From the NCBI GenBank assembly GCA_947463165.1, contig CANHSW010000145.1:1-5976 (forward strand): a DNA stretch of 5,976 nt, read 5' to 3'. Made by a program: the position numbers and the translations under genes. Below, one piece after another: positions 1 to 5,976 of the stretch (the stretch's first letter is position 1; each line of letters begins with the position of its first letter). The notes beneath the pieces were generated by a model. That model searched no databases, was not told the origin of the DNA, and saw only the letters and a list, made by a program, of their open reading frames with translations. This DNA comes from Cyanobacteriota bacterium. Its GTDB lineage: Bacteria > Cyanobacteriota > Cyanobacteriia > PCC-6307 > Cyanobiaceae.

Positions 1-132
1 AAGAAAGGGGTGATCATGAAAAGCCTGCGCGCCGCCCTGCTGGGCAGCCTCCAGGGTCCAGACCTGCTGAGCACCTGGCTGCTGCTGCATCGACGCCACC
101 AGGATCTGCCCAGACTGCAGCGCTGCCACTAG
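1..132 (+). CDS. 3' end of an unrecognised protein-coding gene (5' end outside the window)
   Basis: Frame 1 is open from the first base to a TAG at 130-132 and encodes 43 residues. The third codon positions are strongly G/C (AGC CTG CGC GCC GCC CTG CTG GGC), as in the polA gene further on, which supports real coding sequence. The visible peptide is rich in Leu and Arg and ends in RLQRCH. It has no motif I can place in a family. An ATG at 16 exists, but a 38-residue gene starting there is less likely than the tail of a longer gene. The frame converges with the small minus-strand gene ending at 204, and the tandem repeat at 150-203 lies between the two. One possibility is that it is the last part of a transposase-related gene next to its terminal repeats, but nothing in the peptide shows this. 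The opposite strand is also open here, so even the strand is only probable. Confidence 0.4.
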   Translation, partial: KKGVIMKSLRAALLGSLQGPDLLSTWLLLHRRHQDLPRLQRCH

Positions 133-149
133 GGCCGGCTGACGGTGGC

Positions 150-203
150 GCTAAGTGAATGGGCCACCGCTAAGTGAATGGGCCACCGCCAAGTGAATGC
201 GCC
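150..203. repeat. 19-bp direct tandem repeat, three copies
   Basis: The unit GCTAAGTGAATGGGCCACC occurs at 150-168 and, identically, at 169-187. A third, partial copy at 188-203 differs at two positions (GCC for GCT at its start, and GCG for GGG in the second half). A GGTGGC at 144-149 just before the array is the exact reverse complement of the GCCACC that ends the first copy. The array occupies the gap between the convergent frames ending at 132 and 204. Two identical copies mean recent duplication or selection. Multiple short repeats of this kind are known near the ends of IS21-type elements as transposase-binding sites. That reading is inference only, because no transposase is visible here. 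Confidence 0.85.
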
Positions 204-446
204 TTAATCATCGTGGCCCCCGTATTCTGGTTCCACCCGCAGGCCCAAGACACTGGAGGGCCGCAGCACCAGGTATTCCCCATCGAGTTCGGTGAGGGGC
301 ACGGTCACAAAGCTGTCTGGCGGCGATGCGGTGAGCACTGATCCATACCAGTGCTGAAAGGCCTCCAGGCTGGGGAAGTGAACCACTTCGCTCTGGCCAC
401 CACTCAAATACAAATGAACGGCGTAGCGGCGTGGGGTGCGAACCAT
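204..446 (-). CDS. Small conserved hypothetical protein divergent from polA (80 aa)
   Basis: The gene encodes an 80-residue soluble acidic-ended protein with no signal peptide or membrane segment. The sequence reads as alternating short strands and one helix: basic start VRTPRRYAVHLYL, then GGQSEVVHFPSLEAFQHWY, a serine/proline turn, DSFVTVPLTELDGEYLVLRP, and a tail ending GGHDD. I recognise the style as a cyanobacterial conserved hypothetical but know of no assigned function. I place the start at the ATG at 444-446. It has an AGAGG eight bases upstream, and the conserved-looking part begins immediately after it. A TTG at 492-494, preceded by a GGGGAG, would add 16 residues (MREAGNSFDLPAEAIG) and cannot be excluded. 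The gene is divergent from polA with 109 bases between the two ATGs, so promoters may be shared or overlap. It ends in TAA at 204-206, directly against the 19-bp repeat array. Confidence 0.8.
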   Translation of the reverse strand: MVRTPRRYAVHLYLSGGQSEVVHFPSLEAFQHWYGSVLTASPPDSFVTVPLTELDGEYLVLRPSSVLGLRVEPEYGGHDD

Positions 447-555
447 GCCAATGGCCTCTGCTGGGAGATCAAAACTGTTGCCAGCTTCGCGCAACAGGCT
501 CCCCCCAGGACTGCCCCGGGCCTCTGCCAGGCTGCTGGATCAATTAGATGGGGCC

Positions 556-3500
556 ATGACCACAGGGGATCCGGGCGGCGCTGCCCTTTCAGAGGCGGCC
601 AAGCCCCTGCTGCTCCTGGTGGATGGCCACTCGCTCGCCTTCCGCAGCTTCTACGCCTTTGCCAAGGGAGGAGAAGGCGGCCTGAGCACCAAGGCGGGCA
701 TCCCCACCTCGGTGACCTACGGCTTTCTCAAGGCGCTGCTGGAGAACGGCAAGGGGCTCGCCCCCCAGGGGGTGGTGATCGCCTTCGACACCGCCGAACC
801 CACCTTCCGCCACCAGGCCGACGCCAGCTACAAGGCCCACCGCGACGAGGCGCCCGAGCAGTTCTTCGCCGATCTGGACAACCTGCAGCAGATCCTGCGG
901 CAAGACCTGGACATCCCCCTGTGCATGGCGCCTGGCTATGAGGCCGACGACGTGCTCGGCACCCTGGCCAACCGGGCCGCCAACGCCGGCTGGAGGGTGC
1001 GCATCCTGTCGGGGGATCGGGATCTATTCCAGCTGGTGGACGACGAGCGCGACATCGCCGTGCTGTACATGGGCGGTGGCCCCTATGCCAAGGGCAGCGG
1101 TCCGATTCAGATCAACCGCGAAGCGGTGATCGCCCGCCTCGGGGTGCCGCCGGAGGAGGTGGTGGATCTCAAGGCCCTCACCGGCGACAGCTCAGACAAC
1201 ATCCCAGGAGTGAAGGGGGTGGGCCCGAAAACGGCGATCACCCTGCTCAAGGAAAACGGCCATCTCGATGGCGTCTACGCCACCCTCGACAAGCTCACCG
1301 GCCCCAAGGATGGCCAAGGGGCGATCAAGGGGAGCCTCAAGGCGAAGCTGCTGGCCGATCGGGATAACGCCTACCGCTCGCGGATGCTGGCGGAGATCCT
1401 GGTGGACATCCCCCTACCCGCCGAGCCGCGCCTGGGCCTGGGAAGCGTGAACGTGGAGGCCCTGGCCGCCAGCCTGGAGCGCCTGGAACTGCACAGCCTG
1501 GGGCGCCAAGCTCAAAACTTTGCCCAGCTCTTGTCTGCGGACGCCGCTGGCAACAACGCCGAAAATGGCGCCAGCAGCAGCCAGAGCAGGGGCGCTAGCG
1601 GCGACTCCACAGCGACGGCAGCGCAGCAACAGTCGGGGGAGCGGGCTGCAGAGCCGGCCGTAGGGCCTGCAGTAGAGCCGGCGGCGGCGATGGCTTCAGC
1701 CGCGATGGCCTGGCCAGAGAGAAAGCCCGAGCCACCGGCCCTGACACCGCAGCTAATCACCACGGCCCCAGCCCTGGCGGCCCTGGTGCAGCGCCTGGAG
1801 GCGGCCATCGATCCGGCGGCACCGATCGCCCTGGATACCGAAACCACGGCGCTCAACCCCTTTGAGGCCGAGCTGGTGGGCATCGGGCTTTGCTGGGGGG
1901 AAGGACTGGGCGATCTGGCCTACATCCCCATCGCCCACCAGAGCAGCCCCCAGCAGCCCACCAGCCAGCAACTCGATGCCCCCCCGGCCGCCTGGGCCTC
2001 CCAGCTGGCGATCGAGCCAAGCCAGGCCAGCGAGCCCAGCGGCGAGCCGCCAACGGCGCAGCTGCCCCTGGATCTGGTGTTGGGCGCCCTGGCGCCCTGG
2101 CTGGCCAGCCCGGAGCACCCGAAAACCCTGCAAAACGCCAAATACGACCGGCTGGTGCTGCTGCGCCATGGCCTCAGCTTGGCGGGCGTGGTGATGGACA
2201 CCCTGCTGGCCGACTACCTGCGCGATGCCAACGCCAAACACTCCCTGGAGATGCTGGCCCAGCGCAACTTCGGCTTCACCCCGATCAGCTTCACGGAACT
2301 GGTACCCAAGGGAGCCAACTTTGCCGCTGTGCCTGTGAAAGAGGCCGCCAACTATTGCGGCATGGATGTACACCTAACCTGGCGGCTCACCGGCCTGTTG
2401 CGCCGGCAACTGGCGGAGCTGGGCCCGGCCCTGCCCGAGTTGCTGCGGCAGGTGGAACTGCCGCTGGAGCCGGTGCTGGCGGCCATGGAAGCCACCGGCA
2501 TCCGCATCGACATCCCCGTGCTGGCCAAACTGAGCCAGGAACTGGCCGCCAGCCTGGCGTCACTGGAGCTGCAGGCCCGGGAGGCGGCCGGGGGGGTGGA
2601 GTTCAACCTCGCTTCCCCCAAGCAGCTGGGCGAGCTGCTGTTCGACCAGCTCGGTCTGGACCGCAAGAAGTCGCGCAAGACCAAAACCGGCTGGAGCACA
2701 GATGCAGCCGTGCTGGAAAAGCTGGAGGACGCCCATCCGGTGGTGCCCTTGGTGCTGGAACACCGCACCCTCAGCAAGCTCAAGAGCACCTACGTGGATG
2801 CCCTACCCGCCCTGGTGGAGCCGGAGACGGGCCGGGTGCACACCGATTTCAACCAGGCGGTCACCGCCACCGGGCGACTGAGCAGCAGCAACCCCAACCT
2901 GCAAAACATTCCGATTCGCAATGCCTTCTCACGCCAGATCCGCCAGGCGTTTCTACCCCAGGAGGGCTGGCAGCTACTCAGCGCAGACTACTCACAAATC
3001 GAATTAAGAATTCTTACCCATCTATCTGGGGAAGAGGTACTAATTGAGGCGTTTAAAAACAAGGAAGACGTTCACGCCCTCACCGCTCGGCTGCTGCTGG
3101 AAAAAGAGCAGGTGAATGCCGACGAGCGCCGCCTAGGTAAAACGATCAATTTCGGGGTGATTTATGGCATGGGAGCCCAGCGGTTTGCCAGGGAAACCGG
3201 TGTCAGCCAAGGGCAGGCCAAGGAATTCCTCAGCCGTTACCGCCAGCGCTATCCCCAGGTATTTGCCTACCTTGAACTCCAGGAGAGGCTGGCCCTAAGT
3301 CGCGGCTATGTGGAAACGATTCTGGGGCGCCGCCGGCCGTTCCAATTCGATCCCAGCGGCCTGGGCCGGCTACTGGGCCGCGAGCCCATGGACATAGACC
3401 TGGAGGTGGCCCGCCGCGGCGGCCTGGAGGCCCAGCAGCTGCGGGCTGCCGCCAATGCACCAATTCAAGGATCTTCAGCGGACATCATCAAGCTGGCGAT

Positions 3501-3708
3501 GGTGCAACTGCACCGGCAATTGGAGCAGGCGGGAATGCAGGCGCATCTACTACTGCAGGTGCACGATGAACTGGTGCTGGAGGCGGCCCCCGAGGCCCTG
3601 GAGGCGGTGCGCAGCCTCACCCGAGACTGCATGGAGCAGGCGATCAGCCTATCGGTGCCCCTGGTGGCTGACATAGGCAGCGGCCGCAACTGGATGGAAG
3701 CCAAATAG
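556..3708 (+). CDS. polA: DNA polymerase I (5' nuclease, 3'-5' exonuclease and polymerase domains)
   Basis: This is the gap-filling and Okazaki-fragment-processing polymerase, cytoplasmic, 1050 residues from the ATG at 556 (E. coli PolA is 928). The 5' nuclease spans about residues 16-325. Metal ligands sit at D23, D78, E129/D131/D132, D154/D156 and D211/D214, with a helix-hairpin-helix GVKGVGPKTA. An Ala/Ser/Gln/Pro-rich linker follows (about 326-400). The 3'-5' exonuclease keeps all five catalytic residues: D427 and E429 in DTET, D548, Y600 and D604, so proofreading should be active. It carries a low-complexity insert at about 462-505. The polymerase domain has motif A DYSQIELR (D811), motif B RRLGKTINFGVIYG (K862, F866, Y870) and motif C QVHDEL (D1004/E1005). 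F866 is the E. coli-like residue. About 18 extra residues lie in the fingers between GRRR and NAPIQG. A GTG at 436 would extend the frame by 40 residues, but these overlap the divergent gene and do not resemble PolA. The only start-proximal SD-like run is GGGG just before the ATG. Confidence 0.97.
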   Translation: MTTGDPGGAALSEAAKPLLLLVDGHSLAFRSFYAFAKGGEGGLSTKAGIPTSVTYGFLKALLENGKGLAPQGVVIAFDTAEPTFRHQADASYKAHRDEAPEQFFADLDNLQQILRQDLDIPLCMAPGYEADDVLGTLANRAANAGWRVRILSGDRDLFQLVDDERDIAVLYMGGGPYAKGSGPIQINREAVIARLGVPPEEVVDLKALTGDSSDNIPGVKGVGPKTAITLLKENGHLDGVYATLDKLTGPKDGQGAIKGSLKAKLLADRDNAYRSRMLAEILVDIPLPAEPRLGLGSVNVEALAASLERLELHSLGRQAQNFAQLLSADAAGNNAENGASSSQSRGASGDSTATAAQQQSGERAAEPAVGPAVEPAAAMASAAMAWPERKPEPPALTPQLITTAPALAALVQRLEAAIDPAAPIALDTETTALNPFEAELVGIGLCWGEGLGDLAYIPIAHQSSPQQPTSQQLDAPPAAWASQLAIEPSQASEPSGEPPTAQLPLDLVLGALAPWLASPEHPKTLQNAKYDRLVLLRHGLSLAGVVMDTLLADYLRDANAKHSLEMLAQRNFGFTPISFTELVPKGANFAAVPVKEAANYCGMDVHLTWRLTGLLRRQLAELGPALPELLRQVELPLEPVLAAMEATGIRIDIPVLAKLSQELAASLASLELQAREAAGGVEFNLASPKQLGELLFDQLGLDRKKSRKTKTGWSTDAAVLEKLEDAHPVVPLVLEHRTLSKLKSTYVDALPALVEPETGRVHTDFNQAVTATGRLSSSNPNLQNIPIRNAFSRQIRQAFLPQEGWQLLSADYSQIELRILTHLSGEEVLIEAFKNKEDVHALTARLLLEKEQVNADERRLGKTINFGVIYGMGAQRFARETGVSQGQAKEFLSRYRQRYPQVFAYLELQERLALSRGYVETILGRRRPFQFDPSGLGRLLGREPMDIDLEVARRGGLEAQQLRAAANAPIQGSSADIIKLAMVQLHRQLEQAGMQAHLLLQVHDELVLEAAPEALEAVRSLTRDCMEQAISLSVPLVADIGSGRNWMEAK
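2989..3070 (+). other. Low-GC patch inside polA covering polymerase motif A
   Basis: Bases 3001-3060 contain 22 G/C of 60 (37%), while the surrounding polA runs near 70%. The encoded residues are the well-conserved motif A and the following helix (YSQIELRILTHLSGEE), so the protein is normal. The change is in synonymous codons: TCA, CAA, GAA, TTA, AGA, ATT, CTT, CTA, TCT, GTA and CTA replace the usual G/C-ending ones. A perfect 12-bp palindrome, TAAGAATTCTTA, lies at 3005-3016. The boundaries are sharp. Gene conversion from a lower-GC donor is the simplest explanation. A selected RNA or DNA element within the codons is an alternative. Confidence 0.7.
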
Positions 3709-3715
3709 AACAAAA

Positions 3716-4594
3716 GTGACAAATCGCCAGCCATTTCAGCCAGGCTTATCGATAGTTACCGCAGTTCATAACCGACAGGATCACCTCAACAAAAGCGCGG
3801 CGTCAATCAGCCATTATGGCCATCATCAAGAACATATAATTCTCGATTGGTCATCCCATCCGCCAGTAGATGTGGACGCCTTGCCGGAGGATCCCCGCAT
3901 CCGCCTGGTGCGGGTGGAAGGGGAGCGAAGCTGGTGGCTGAGCCGCGCCCTGAATCGAGCGATGGCGGAGGCCAGAGGTAGCTGGCTGTTGAAGGTGGAC
4001 GCGGACTGCATACTTGAAGCCCCTTTTTTCCGCGCCCTCGAGCCGGCGAGAGCCGAACTACAGATTGCAGCGTTACCAGGAGGGCCAAGGGCCGACAAAA
4101 TCCCGGCCCTTTGGGGACTGTTTGGCGTAGACGCCAGCCTGTTCGCCGCGGCGGGGGGCTTCAATGAATACCTGCACGGCTGGGGCTATGACGATATTGA
4201 TTTATTTGAGCGCATGCTATTAATCCCCGGCAGCAGATTAGCCCTACTACCGCAGGCAGGTGTCAAAGACCTAGCCCATACTGACCGCCAGCGGGTCGGC
4301 GCCAACAGACAGCTGCCGGCCCGCTGGCTGATGGAGGCAACACTACAGGCAAACCGCTACACCGCCAGCGCCACAGCTAACCAATGGCAAACCTTTGCCA
4401 GCCAGGGGCAAGCCAGCCAACGGCCAATTCCCCCACCCCTGCCAGCAAAGATCCGCGATCAGCGAGCCCGCCACATGCTGCAAGGCCTGCTAGCTCGGCC
4501 CCTAACGCTAGTGGCCACAGGTCTAGCAAAGGCGCTGCCAGCTGGCCTGCGCTGCCAGCTATTGGCCATGACCGGCCTGCGAGCTCACCTCTAA
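3716..4594 (+). CDS. Glycosyltransferase, family-2-like GT-A fold (292 aa)
   Basis: This gene probably encodes a transferase that moves a sugar from a nucleotide-sugar to a surface glycan, acting in the cytoplasm or at the inner face of the membrane. The N-terminus LSIVTAVHNRQDHL is the first strand and loop of a GT-A nucleotide-binding fold. SWLLKVDADCIL holds the metal-binding DxD (D95, D97). GGFNEYLHGWGYDDIDLF (about 147-164) is the acceptor-side motif typical of GT2 enzymes with a galactosyltransferase-like C-terminal part, with D159/D160 as likely base and metal neighbours. H188 in LAHTD may complete the metal site. No membrane segment is visible. The start is a GTG at 3716, seven bases after the polA stop, with only a weak GGAAG about 15 bases upstream, so translation may be coupled to polA. 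The first 45 codons are lower in GC than the rest. The sugar and acceptor cannot be read from the sequence. Confidence 0.85.
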   Translation: MTNRQPFQPGLSIVTAVHNRQDHLNKSAASISHYGHHQEHIILDWSSHPPVDVDALPEDPRIRLVRVEGERSWWLSRALNRAMAEARGSWLLKVDADCILEAPFFRALEPARAELQIAALPGGPRADKIPALWGLFGVDASLFAAAGGFNEYLHGWGYDDIDLFERMLLIPGSRLALLPQAGVKDLAHTDRQRVGANRQLPARWLMEATLQANRYTASATANQWQTFASQGQASQRPIPPPLPAKIRDQRARHMLQGLLARPLTLVATGLAKALPAGLRCQLLAMTGLRAHL

Positions 4595-4704
4595 GACCCG
4601 CGCCAAGCAAAGGAATGCACCAGCGCCAAGGCCGGCGAGCATCCAATAGAGAGCCCTTAGCCCAGAATCAAAACATTGCCTACCAACAAAAACCACCACC
4701 TCAA

Positions 4705-4845
4705 GGAATCACCATTTCAGGATATCCCCACTTCGTTACATGCCAATTTCGGGATATGCCCCCTCAGAATATACCCACGTCGGAACGGGACTACTTCGGG
4801 ATATTTTCACCTTGGAATATTCTCACTTCAGAATATCGTAAAATC
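4705..4845. repeat. Degenerate 15/16-bp tandem repeat array, about nine units
   Basis: Units begin at 4705, 4720, 4736, 4752, 4767, 4783, 4799, 4815 and 4831, giving steps of 15, 16, 16, 15, 16, 16, 16 and 16 bases. The consensus is GRATATNCCCACTTCG. Good copies are GGATATCCCCACTTCG (4720), GAATATACCCACGTCG (4767) and GAATATTCTCACTTCA (4815). The units at 4736 and 4783 are degenerate in the ATAT core but keep the register and the CTTCG or TTTCG end. The mean step of about 15.75 bases is one and a half turns of B-DNA, so successive units face opposite sides and alternate units face the same side. The period is not a multiple of three, which argues against a repeated protein. The array lies between two convergent genes. 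It could be a multi-site protein-binding region, an end of a transposable element, or a decayed minisatellite. Confidence 0.8.
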
Positions 4846-4861
4846 AACTTTAAATGCGCCT

Positions 4862-4899
4862 CAAAGAATAACAGAGCCGGCTGGCATCAAGAGGGGCTC
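4862..4899 (-). terminator. Weak candidate terminator for the sulfotransferase gene
   Basis: Read on the minus strand, GAGCC (4899-4895) can pair with GGCTC (4878-4874) across a 16-base loop, followed by the T-rich run TGTTATTCTTT. It lies about 100 bases beyond the sulfotransferase stop. The stem is only five pairs and the loop is large, so this is a tentative call. Confidence 0.22.
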
Positions 4900-5001
4900 G
4901 CAAAATTGCCCACACCACTGATCAGAGCAGGGAGCAGGTCAGTCGCCGCAACGCATCAGGCAACGTGAAATCAATCAATACTGGCATTTCCCGAGACGAC
5001 C

Positions 5002-5976
5002 TCAAGTCACCATAGACATCGCATCGAGGATCCCGGTTAACCGCCCACAGCGCTCTGCCTCTGGATGGCGATTGAGGCCTTGGGTCTCAAACAGATCAGC
5101 GATACGCAACAACCAGGCTGCCCGCTGGCTTTGCCAGGCATGATCTAACAGTGGTCTATGAATACGGAAATTTAATAAACTCTTGATAACAGCATCATCG
5201 GGCATCTGATCAACCGGCTCCAAGAAATCCAATAGTCTACGCAGAGCGAGGTCCTGATCGGCAACCAAATCCTCATAAGCAACCACCCGCAACGGATCAA
5301 TAGCCGAGTTCACACACTGAACCAGCCATTCCAAATGCCGTCGATAGGCGCGTAGGTCATCAATAAGGTCGGAGGCTTTTCCCATCCTCGACAAGGGACG
5401 ATGTTGATAACTATAAGCGATGCTATCATCAAAACAACCACTACAGAGAGATAGGTGAAATGAAAACAGGGCCCTTTGCCAGTCTCTACGCACAAGCACA
5501 ACCAATAGCGGTGGATTTTGATCAAAAGGAGCTAGCAAACCAAGGCGAGCCTGTGGCAAAAACACCCGGCTACGGGCATTAGCCAGGGATCCAAGCTGAC
5601 CGGCCTGCAACTTACTGGCAAAGTAGCAACTATTTGTAAAACGAGATTTACAACTTCTCGCTACAATTAACCGGGACAAGGATTTTTTATTTAGCGATTT
5701 AACCCGGGCCAGGCGCGTTGCGAAGCCAGGCATCTGACTGCCTGGGAAAACAAAAGTCCGAAAACGATCTAATGTAGACTGAAAGCCATGGCTAGATTGT
5801 TGATAGCTATGCTGCCAGCCCTCGGAAAACCTAGCCCAAGCATGGGCATGGATTGGATTAAAGTACTCGGTGGGACGACCCAGGCCCAAAGCCCAAAACA
5901 AACGGCAAAGATGGTAAGAACCAGAGCGGGGAGCAGCCAGTAATAAAATTAACCTGGAACAAACAGGGGGATTTTG
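5002..5976 (-). CDS. Stf0-like sulfotransferase, N-terminus beyond the window
   Basis: The enzyme is predicted to transfer a sulfuryl group from PAPS to a carbohydrate or lipid acceptor. The frame is open for 324 codons from the window edge to the TGA at 5002-5004, with no ATG, GTG or TTG in the first 25. The first start-like codon, a TTG at 5901, would remove the P-loop, so the true start is upstream of position 5976 on the minus strand. Visible residues 9-20 read LILLLAAPRSGS, the 5'-phosphosulfate loop (about 5917-5931). It is followed by GRPTEYFNP, the signature of the Stf0 group of bacterial sulfotransferases. The 3'-phosphate site is LLVVLVRRDWQRALFSF (about residues 157-173), and VVAYEDLVADQ (about 231-241) is the usual late motif. 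There is no visible signal peptide. GC varies from about 35% to 62% along the gene, lower than polA. With the neighbouring glycosyltransferase it suggests sulfated glycan synthesis. Confidence 0.88.
   Translation of the reverse strand, partial: QNPPVCSRLILLLAAPRSGSYHLCRLFWALGLGRPTEYFNPIHAHAWARFSEGWQHSYQQSSHGFQSTLDRFRTFVFPGSQMPGFATRLARVKSLNKKSLSRLIVARSCKSRFTNSCYFASKLQAGQLGSLANARSRVFLPQARLGLLAPFDQNPPLLVVLVRRDWQRALFSFHLSLCSGCFDDSIAYSYQHRPLSRMGKASDLIDDLRAYRRHLEWLVQCVNSAIDPLRVVAYEDLVADQDLALRRLLDFLEPVDQMPDDAVIKSLLNFRIHRPLLDHAWQSQRAAWLLRIADLFETQGLNRHPEAERCGRLTGILDAMSMVT

Larger units (their letters stand above)
4595..5001. other. Convergent intergenic region with repeat array, no gene seen
   Basis: This is the gap between the glycosyltransferase stop and the sulfotransferase stop. 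Open frames cross it on the plus strand (for example 4676-4921), but they have no plausible codon use, no ribosome binding site and no family resemblance, and they run through the tandem array. It holds the 15/16-bp repeats at 4705-4845 and a weak hairpin at 4874-4899. I see no tRNA or other RNA gene, and no strong terminator for the plus-strand genes. Confidence 0.6.

Noticed and set aside
436..555. Upstream GTG extension of polA by 40 residues
   Set aside because: The added residues do not resemble the start of PolA and would overlap the divergent gene. The ATG at 556 sits just before the conserved LLLLVDGHSLAFR block.
351..941. 196-codon plus-strand frame across the start of polA
   Set aside because: It overlaps both the small minus-strand gene and polA in another frame. 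Its translation is low-complexity Pro/Arg/Gly typical of a shadow frame.
1620..1695. Repeat in the polA linker (two GAGCCGGC-like blocks)
   Set aside because: It reflects Ala/Glu/Pro-rich low-complexity coding sequence rather than a separate DNA element.
1753..2373. 206-codon minus-strand frame opposite polA
   Set aside because: It is antisense to the exonuclease domain, rich in Gly, Gln and Arg, with no recognisable domain or ribosome binding site.
1890..3047. 385-codon open frame on the plus strand inside polA
   Set aside because: It is an out-of-frame shadow of a GC-rich gene, dominated by Gly, Ala, Pro and Arg, with no motif. The polA frame over the same bases has every catalytic residue.
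4705..4845. CRISPR array
   Set aside because: Units of 15 to 16 bases follow one another without spacers, are imperfect, and have no cas gene nearby.
4676..4921. 81-codon plus-strand frame over the repeat array
   Set aside because: It has no ribosome binding site, and its composition follows the repeat DNA rather than a protein.
4384..4968. 194-codon plus-strand frame from the glycosyltransferase 3' end across the repeat array
   Set aside because: It starts within the glycosyltransferase gene in another frame and its second part just translates the 15/16-bp repeats. The repeat period is not a multiple of three and no codon bias is seen.
5310..5525. 71-codon minus-strand frame inside the sulfotransferase gene
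   Set aside because: It lies in another frame over a region where the sulfotransferase motifs are clear.
1..5976. HIP1 octamer (GCGATCGC) and tRNA genes
   Set aside because: By eye I found only partial matches to the octamer, such as GCGATCGA near 2009, and no cloverleaf or T-loop signature in the gene-free stretches. Absence of HIP1 fits the marine-type picocyanobacteria but is not proof.

Overview
This window looks like chromosomal DNA of a high-GC unicellular picocyanobacterium (Synechococcus/Cyanobium type). The main reason is the DNA polymerase I gene, whose protein style (an N-terminal LLLLVDGHSLAFRSFYAF block and extra insertions compared with E. coli PolA) matches what I remember of that clade. 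The small conserved gene divergent from it fits the same clade. The assignment rests on recognition, not on a search.

Layout. Positions 1-132 hold the open 3' end of an unrecognised plus-strand reading frame. Positions 150-203 hold three tandem copies of a 19-bp unit. A short conserved hypothetical gene (204-446, minus) runs head-to-tail into that repeat and is divergent from polA (556-3708, plus), a complete three-domain DNA polymerase I with all 5' nuclease, 3' exonuclease and polymerase catalytic residues visible. Seven bases after the polA stop comes a family-2-like glycosyltransferase (3716-4594, plus). The gene-free stretch 4595-5001 contains a degenerate tandem array of about nine 15/16-bp units (4705-4845) and a weak minus-strand terminator candidate. 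The rest (5002-5976, minus) is a Stf0-like sulfotransferase whose start lies beyond the window. Its PAPS-binding P-loop lies upstream of the first start-like codon, which shows that the gene continues past the edge.

Functionally the window splits into a housekeeping half (polA, GC roughly 65-70%) and a glycan half (glycosyltransferase plus sulfotransferase, with stretches down to about 35% GC). The second half probably belongs to an accessory surface-polysaccharide or glycan-sulfation region placed directly against polA. Both convergent gene junctions carry short tandem repeats. A 37% GC patch lies over the catalytic motif A of polA. These two points are the least expected things in the window. 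I see no convincing new multi-gene system, RNA gene, CRISPR array or complete mobile element.
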